From Sphingomonadales bacterium (GTDB lineage: Bacteria; Pseudomonadota; Alphaproteobacteria; Sphingomonadales; Sphingomonadaceae): a stretch of 64,000 nt of DNA. This document shows, in pieces, positions 59,019-64,000 of the stretch (positions within the stretch are counted from its first letter, which is position 1; each line of letters opens with the position of its first letter). The notes under the pieces are model-generated. The model was not told the DNA's origin, searched no databases, and saw nothing but the letters and a program-made list of their open reading frames with translations. The stretch covers positions 17,393-81,392 of the forward strand of contig SBGG01000098.1 of the NCBI GenBank assembly GCA_006226685.1. The letters run 5' to 3'. Position numbers and translations under genes: made by a program.

Positions 59019-59171
59019 GCCATCGGACGTAGCGCGCCGAAACAGGCGCGAAAAGCCACCCTTAGGGGCAGGTACGCCACGCCTTGCCTGCCCTCAGAAA
59101 GAAAAAGGGGGAAGGCCGGCCCATCACGGCCAGTCAGGGCATTCCAGCCAGAGGACCGCGCAATCCTGCGG

Positions 59172-59552
59172 TCAGGCCGGACTATCAACTGCGGCCGGGG
59201 TCAGGCCCTGATCCTCATGATCGAACACATAATCGCGCTCGACCTTCGCAATGCGGAGGCTGTACCATTCATACCAGCGCTCCCGCCCGAGATTTTGCGC
59301 GATCCGGTGTTCGCTGTCCTGCTTCCACGCCTTTACCGCGTCGAGATCGCGCCAATAGGAAACGGTAATCCCGACACCCTGCGCATCGCGCGCACTTTCG
59401 GCGCCGAGAAAACCCGGAACCGCCGCAGCCAGTTCGACCATGCGCGCGGCGGTCCGCTGATAGGCGTCTTCATCCCCGTCCGACCGGCGCGAGGCGAAAA
59501 TCACCGCATAATAAGGCGGCTGAAGGCGGAGTGGCGTGTCGTCCCGTTCCAT
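59172..59552 (-). CDS. ABM-superfamily monooxygenase-like protein
   Basis: 126 aa from the ATG at 59552. Antibiotic-biosynthesis-monooxygenase-like fold: YYAVIFASRRSD, VPGFLGAESARD, VSYWRDLDAVKAWKQDSEHRIAQ and RERWYEWYSLRIAKVERDY. Homologues include haem-degrading and quinol monooxygenases, but many have no known activity. It starts 14 nt after korB and is probably cotranscribed with korAB. Confidence 0.85.
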   Translation of the reverse strand: MERDDTPLRLQPPYYAVIFASRRSDGDEDAYQRTAARMVELAAAVPGFLGAESARDAQGVGITVSYWRDLDAVKAWKQDSEHRIAQNLGRERWYEWYSLRIAKVERDYVFDHEDQGLTPAAVDSPA

Positions 59553-59566
59553 CACCGTCGCCCCGT

Positions 59567-60613
59567 TCAGAGCTGCGGCCCGCTCGCCCCCACCGTCCAG
59601 GTCTGACCGGAAGAAAGCAGCTTCTGCAGGTCAGGCGTCTTGCCGGAAGCGGCCTGCTCATTCTGTGCGATCACCGCCTGCTCGAAACTGGGCTTGGGAT
59701 CGTCATAGAGTATGCCGAGCGCCATCGGGAACGGCCCGAACGGCATTTCGACCAGCATGTGCGCAACCGAACGGTTGGTGACATCATGCACGATCACGCC
59801 GGCCGCCTGCCAGTCGCCATCGACCACGTCGACGACCTTCAGGCACAGCTTGTCGCGGTCGAGCGCAATACCCCTGGTGCCGCCCTTTTTCATATCGCCG
59901 AACAGCATCGGCTTGCCGTTTTCCAGCCAGAGCTGGCCGTCGGCGGCATGTTGCTTCTCGGTAAAACCGGCGAACACATCCTTGTTGTAGACGATGCAAT
60001 TCTGGAAAATCTCGACGAACGCCGCGCCCTTATGCGCATAAGCAGCCTTCAGCACATCGGGAAGCTGCTTGGCCACATCATAGCCGCGCGCGACAAAACG
60101 CGCGCCCGCCCCCAGCGCGAAAGCAGCCGGCTTGGCCGGGTGATCGACCGAGCCATAGGGCGTGGAAGGCGAGCGGGTGCCTTCGCGGCTGGTCGGCGAA
60201 TATTGCCCCTTGGTCAGACCGTAAATCTCATTGTTGAACAGCAATATCTGGCAATCGAGATTGCGGCGCAGCACATGCATGGTGTGGTTGCCGCCGATCG
60301 ACAGCGCGTCGCCGTCGCCGGTGATGATCCACACATCGAGATCGGGATTGGCAAGCTTCACCCCGGTCGCCACCGCCGGCGCGCGGCCGTGAATGGTGTG
60401 GAAACCGAAACTCTCGACATAATAGGGGAAGCGCGAGGAGCAGCCGATGCCGGAAACGAACACCGTCTTTTCCGGGCGCGCGCCGATTTCAGGCAGAGTG
60501 CGCTGCACCGCTTTCAGAATCGCATAGTCACCGCAACCGGGGCACCAGCGGACTTCCTGATCGGTTTCCCAATCCTTGGGCAGCGTCTTCTGCGGAGGGG
60601 TCATATCGTTCAT
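59567..60613 (-). CDS. korB: 2-oxoacid:ferredoxin oxidoreductase subunit beta (KorB-like)
   Basis: 348 aa from the ATG at 60613, with AAGGA 7 nt upstream. ThDP and [4Fe-4S] subunit: VRWCPGCGDYAILKAVQ and SGIGCSSRFPYY carry cluster Cys, then ITGDGDALSIGGNHTMH and NNEIYGLTKGQYSPTS bind ThDP-Mg. It oxidises 2-oxoglutarate, or another 2-oxoacid, with CoA and reduces ferredoxin. Start is 34 nt after korA. Confidence 0.93.
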   Translation of the reverse strand: MNDMTPPQKTLPKDWETDQEVRWCPGCGDYAILKAVQRTLPEIGARPEKTVFVSGIGCSSRFPYYVESFGFHTIHGRAPAVATGVKLANPDLDVWIITGDGDALSIGGNHTMHVLRRNLDCQILLFNNEIYGLTKGQYSPTSREGTRSPSTPYGSVDHPAKPAAFALGAGARFVARGYDVAKQLPDVLKAAYAHKGAAFVEIFQNCIVYNKDVFAGFTEKQHAADGQLWLENGKPMLFGDMKKGGTRGIALDRDKLCLKVVDVVDGDWQAAGVIVHDVTNRSVAHMLVEMPFGPFPMALGILYDDPKPSFEQAVIAQNEQAASGKTPDLQKLLSSGQTWTVGASGPQL

Positions 60614-60647
60614 GATCGTTCCTTCGTGCTCGACCGTCGCCATCGGC

Positions 60648-62525
60648 TCAGCCGAGTTGCTCCTCGATGGCTGCCTCGATTTCCGCAATGCGGAAAGGCT
60701 GCCCCGAAACCTTGTTCAGCGGGCGGGCATCGACCAGATACTGGTCGCGCAACAGGGTCTTGAGCTGGCCAGTGTTCATCTCCGGCACCAGCACCTTGTC
60801 ATAGCTTTTCAGCAGGTCGCCCAGATTTTTCGGCAACGGCCAGATATGGCGGATATGAATGTGCGACACATCCTGCCCTTTGGCACGGGCGCGGCGCACC
60901 GCCTGATGGATCGGACCGAAGGTAGACCCCCAGCCGACCACGGCGAGCTTGCCGCCCGTCTGCCCCTGCGACACCTGCTGGTCGGGGATGCTCTCGGCAA
61001 TGCCCAGCACCTTATTGCGGCGCAGTTCGGTCATCGCCTGATGGTTGGCGGGCGAATAATCGATATGGCCGGTTCCGGCGCTCTTTTCGATACCGCCGAT
61101 GCGGTGCATCAGGCCGGGCGTGCCGGGCTTGATCCACGGACGGGCAAGCTTGTTGTCACGCGCATAGGGCATCAGGCCGCCTTCCTGCGCTTCCTCCAGA
61201 AAACGCACCGGGAAGGGCGCAAGGCTCTTCACATCCGGCACCTGCCAGGGTTCGGCGGCATTGGCGATATAGCCATCGGACAGCAGGATGACCGGCGTCA
61301 TATATTGGGTGGCGATGCGGCAGGCCTCGATCGCGCAATCAAACGCATCGGCGGGCGAGCAGGCCGCGATCACCGGCAGCGGCGCATCGCCATTGCGCCC
61401 ATAAACGGCCTGATACAGGTCCGACTGCTCGGTCTTGGTGGGCAGGCCGGTCGAAGGGCCGCCACGCTGAATATTGACGACCACCAGCGGCAGTTCGGTC
61501 ATGATCGCAAGGCCCAGCGCCTCACCCTTCAACGCGATGCCGGGGCCGGAAGAGCAGGTAACGCCCAGCGATCCCGCATAGCTGGCGCCGATGGACGAAG
61601 CGATCGCCGCAATTTCATCCTCCGCCTGAAAAGTGGTGACGCCATATTCCTTCAGCTTCGACAGCGCATGAAGCACGGCGCTGGCCGGGGTGATCGGATA
61701 GCCGCCATAAAACATCGGCAGTTCGGCAAGCTGCGCGCCCGCGACCAGACCATAGGCGATGGCATCCGCGCCGGTGATGGTGCGGTACAGCCCCTCGGGC
61801 TGCGGCGCGGGGGCGACATGCACCTGAGCCAGGCCGTGGCCACCAATCTCCGCCGTTTCGCCATAGGCATGACCGGCATTGAGCGCGGCGATGTTCGCGT
61901 CGGCCAGTTCGGGCGCCTTGGCGAACTTGACCCGCAACCAGTCGATGATCGGCTGACGATCCCGATCGAACATCCAGAGCGCAAGGCCCAGAGTCCACAT
62001 ATTCTTGCAGCGCAGCGCCTCTTTATTGCCGAGGCCGAATTCCTTCACGCTGTCGCGGGTCAGCTGCGAAATATCGAAAGCCAGCACGCGCCAGGCCGAC
62101 AGGCTGCCATCCTCCAGCGGGCTGACATCATATTTCGCCTTGGCAAGGTTGCGATCGTTGAACTCGCCGGTGTCGGCGATGATGAGGCCGCCGGGCTTCA
62201 GATCCTTCACATTGGTCTTGAGCGCCGCCGGGTTCATCGCAATCAGCACATCGGGCGCATCGCCCGCGGTCGAAATGTCGGAGGAACCGAAATTGATCTG
62301 AAAGGCGGAAACGCCGAACAGCGTCCCCTGCGGCGCGCGGATCTCCGCCGGGAAATCGGGGAAGGTCGCAAGATCATTGCCGGATAGCGCCGTCGACAGG
62401 GTGAACTGGCCACCGGTGAGCTGCATGCCGTCGCCGCTATCCCCGGCGAAACGGACAACGACCGACTCCGGCGCGGGCTGGACCGAAGTCTCCGCCGGAT
62501 TGGCAATCTGGGCAACACTGGCCAT
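60648..62525 (-). CDS. korA: 2-oxoacid:ferredoxin oxidoreductase subunit alpha (gamma-alpha fusion, KorA-like)
   Basis: 625 aa. Residues about 22-200 are the gamma domain (VVVRFAGDSGDGMQLTGGQ), then the alpha pyrimidine-binding and transketolase-C-like domains (GGYPITPASAVLHALSKL, TSSGPGIALKGEALGLA, VNIQRGGPSTGLPTKTEQSDL). A fused gamma-alpha chain is the usual two-subunit KOR form. It gives an alternative to the NAD-linked 2-oxoglutarate dehydrogenase and supplies reduced ferredoxin. No dedicated ferredoxin gene adjoins. Confidence 0.93.
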   Translation of the reverse strand: MASVAQIANPAETSVQPAPESVVVRFAGDSGDGMQLTGGQFTLSTALSGNDLATFPDFPAEIRAPQGTLFGVSAFQINFGSSDISTAGDAPDVLIAMNPAALKTNVKDLKPGGLIIADTGEFNDRNLAKAKYDVSPLEDGSLSAWRVLAFDISQLTRDSVKEFGLGNKEALRCKNMWTLGLALWMFDRDRQPIIDWLRVKFAKAPELADANIAALNAGHAYGETAEIGGHGLAQVHVAPAPQPEGLYRTITGADAIAYGLVAGAQLAELPMFYGGYPITPASAVLHALSKLKEYGVTTFQAEDEIAAIASSIGASYAGSLGVTCSSGPGIALKGEALGLAIMTELPLVVVNIQRGGPSTGLPTKTEQSDLYQAVYGRNGDAPLPVIAACSPADAFDCAIEACRIATQYMTPVILLSDGYIANAAEPWQVPDVKSLAPFPVRFLEEAQEGGLMPYARDNKLARPWIKPGTPGLMHRIGGIEKSAGTGHIDYSPANHQAMTELRRNKVLGIAESIPDQQVSQGQTGGKLAVVGWGSTFGPIHQAVRRARAKGQDVSHIHIRHIWPLPKNLGDLLKSYDKVLVPEMNTGQLKTLLRDQYLVDARPLNKVSGQPFRIAEIEAAIEEQLG

Positions 62526-62666
62526 GGGCAAATATTCCTGTTGACGGATATGTGACGCTTTTCAGGCTCGCTCCCTACGCCTTTCAACCCCATCCTTCAA
62601 AGTAGAATTTGTCGCAGGGGCCGATAGCGGTCTTTTTCGTGGAAGCGATATTTTGCCGGGAAGGAA

Positions 62667-63572
62667 TCAGCTGCTGCTGATGGTTTTCGGCCGCCCTTGC
62701 GGGATTGGGATATACTCTTCGGCATCGCCGGGGATGAGCGGGAAGCGCATCGCCTCCCAGTCGGCGCGGGCCTGCATCAGCCGATCCTGTGACGAGGAAA
62801 CGAAATTCCACCAGACATGACGCGGAGTCGCGAAGGCCTCGCCCCCGCACAGCATCACCCGCGCGCCCTGCCCGCTGCGCAGCGTCGCCACGATACCGGG
62901 CCGCAGCACATGCAACGTGCGAGGCAGCAAGGGCACGTCATCCAGCGCCGCTTCGCCTTCGACCAGATAGAGCGCGCGCTCGTCGGCATCGGCATCGATC
63001 GGGATCGCGCCGCCGGGCGAAAGGAAAATGTCGGCATCGATCGTACCGGCATAGGTGGTGACAGGCGCCTCCTGCCCCCAGAGCCGCCCCATGATGACGC
63101 GCGCACGGGCACCGTGGCCCTCTATCATCGGCAGGCTCTCCGCCGGGACATGTTCGAAGGCCGGGGCCATCTCCTCCCGATCGTCCGGCAGGGCCAGCCA
63201 TGTCTGGATCGCGGAAAGGGAAGAGGCCGCCTCGCGCTCGCCCTGCGGCGATCGTTCCGAATGAACAATGCCACGCCCGGCAGTCATCAGGTTGACCGCC
63301 CCCGGTTCGATCAATTGTTCATTGCCGAGCGAATCGCGATGAAGAAACGCGCCCTCCAGCATATAGGTGACGGTCGCAAGGCCGATATGCGGGTGCGGTC
63401 GCACATCGACGCCCAGACCGGGCGGAAGCGGCGCAGGACCCGCCTCATCGAAAAAGATGAACGGCCCCACCATCGTCCGCTCCTTCGCGGGCAGCGCACG
63501 GTGAACGCGGAAATCGCCCAGATTATGGGAAACCGGCGTGATACTCTGAAGAAACGGAGCGGCTTCGCTCAC
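62667..63572 (-). CDS. Pirin family protein
   Basis: 301 aa bicupin. N-terminal cupin: VGPFIFFDEAGPAPLPPGLGVDVRPHPHIGLATVTYMLEG gives the iron ligands in PHPHIG, with a further His/Glu pair in HRDSLGNEQLI and GRGIVHSE. Some pirins cleave quercetin or modulate metabolism; activity here is unknown. It begins 4 nt inside the bolA stop (ATGA overlap), so it is cotranscribed with bolA. Confidence 0.93.
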   Translation of the reverse strand: MSEAAPFLQSITPVSHNLGDFRVHRALPAKERTMVGPFIFFDEAGPAPLPPGLGVDVRPHPHIGLATVTYMLEGAFLHRDSLGNEQLIEPGAVNLMTAGRGIVHSERSPQGEREAASSLSAIQTWLALPDDREEMAPAFEHVPAESLPMIEGHGARARVIMGRLWGQEAPVTTYAGTIDADIFLSPGGAIPIDADADERALYLVEGEAALDDVPLLPRTLHVLRPGIVATLRSGQGARVMLCGGEAFATPRHVWWNFVSSSQDRLMQARADWEAMRFPLIPGDAEEYIPIPQGRPKTISSS

Positions 63573-63859
63573 CCTTCCTCCCCCGGAGCCAGCGCGCGAA
63601 TGCGCAACGCATGAACTTTCGAGACGAGCAGATCCTTGAGCGCGTCATTCACCATGCGCTGTCGCGCCAGCCGACTCTTGTCGACAAAGGCTGTGGACAC
63701 CAGTTCCACCGTGAAATGGCTTTCCCCGGCCGCAGCCTGCTCGCTATGCCCCGCATGATGGCGGCTGTCGTCGATGACGAGCAGATGCGACGGGTTGAGC
63801 ACCAGACGGAGGCGGGATTCGATTTCCGTGGCCACCGGGCCTTTCGCTTGCGTGTCCAT
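63569..63859 (-). CDS. bolA: BolA family protein
   Basis: 96 aa. Class II KH-like fold: VATEIESRLRLVL, LLVIDDSRHHAGHSE with the conserved His, SHFTVELVSTAFVDKSRLARQRMVNDAL and a late His in KVHALRIRAL. BolA binds monothiol glutaredoxins through a shared [2Fe-2S] cluster and affects cell shape and Fe-S transfer. First gene of the bolA-pirin pair, divergent from the gene starting at the window end. Confidence 0.93.
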   Translation of the reverse strand: MDTQAKGPVATEIESRLRLVLNPSHLLVIDDSRHHAGHSEQAAAGESHFTVELVSTAFVDKSRLARQRMVNDALKDLLVSKVHALRIRALAPGEEG

Positions 63860-63982
63860 GCACCCTATATAGAGGTTTTGACCGCAACAGGACAGACAGT
63901 AGTTGACTAGGGCGTAAACTCATAAAACCAGTTGAGTTTTCTATTTTCGCGTGATTCATCGTTCACCAGAAAGGGTGGGCTG

Positions 63983-64000
63983 ATGGCGCGGCGGCGATAC
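63983..64000 (+). CDS. Start of a divergent gene, cut by the window end
   Basis: Only the first six codons (MARRRY) are inside the window, with AAAGGGTGG upstream of the ATG. In many alphaproteobacteria a J-domain protein gene is divergent from bolA, so this may be one; that is inference from context. Confidence 0.4.

Overview
The window is GC-rich, densely coded chromosomal DNA. It looks like an alphaproteobacterium of the Sphingomonadales, probably family Sphingomonadaceae, although genus and species cannot be fixed from the sequence alone. Pointers are the DUF1489 gene, a [4Fe-4S]-type purF with a short propeptide followed by an SDR gene, a fused KorA/KorB pair, a bolA-pirin pair, a long trigger factor with a Lys/Ala-rich tail, and tight ATGA or TAATG gene overlaps throughout. 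I see no plasmid, phage, insertion sequence, CRISPR array or rRNA. One tRNA gene, tRNA-Leu(UAG), is present.

Layout. 1-4.6 kb: two tandem paralogous secreted proteins, DUF1489, mgtE, a small cyclophilin and an outer-membrane barrel. 4.7-10.2 kb: ppc and the sdhC-sdhD-sdhA operon, which ends in a terminator without sdhB. 10.4-11.8 kb: a soluble chemotaxis-type receptor with a probable globin-like sensor. 11.9-18.3 kb: tig, clpP and clpX, separated by a GT2 plus GT-C glycosyltransferase pair. 18.4-26.2 kb: tRNA-Leu, an AEC transporter and the gatC-gatA / gatB genes, split by a three-gene GtrA-GtrB-membrane protein cassette. 26.4-30.7 kb: a DUF3089 hydrolase, ruvX, DUF1294, pyrB and a dihydroorotase-like gene lacking the metal ligands, with a 3 x 36 bp repeat at the pyrB/pyrC-like junction. 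30.8-34.9 kb: an orphan ParA ATPase, a ribbon-helix-helix protein and two SPOR-domain envelope proteins. 35-38 kb: an Old Yellow Enzyme, then serB and miaA in divergent overlap. 38-44.7 kb: branched-chain amino-acid synthesis (ilvB, a small unknown gene, ilvN, ilvC), yceI and leuA, the last preceded by a Leu-rich leader peptide. 44.8-48.4 kb: nitronate-monooxygenase-like, GNAT and kup. 48.4-53.3 kb: ccmCDEFGHI cytochrome c maturation operon without ccmAB. 53.5-64 kb: purF-SDR-GNAT, cfa-phrB, a korAB operon with an ABM-domain gene, pirin and bolA, and the first codons of a divergent gene.

Most genes are core metabolism. The parts worth a second look are the two membrane-glycosylation cassettes inserted in housekeeping clusters (tig-clpPX and gatCAB), the ParA/RHH/SPOR neighbourhood with a perfect palindrome in its divergent promoter region, the leuA leader-peptide attenuator, the catalytically degenerate PyrC-like partner of PyrB, the globin-like chemoreceptor, and the unknown gene translationally coupled between the acetolactate synthase subunits.
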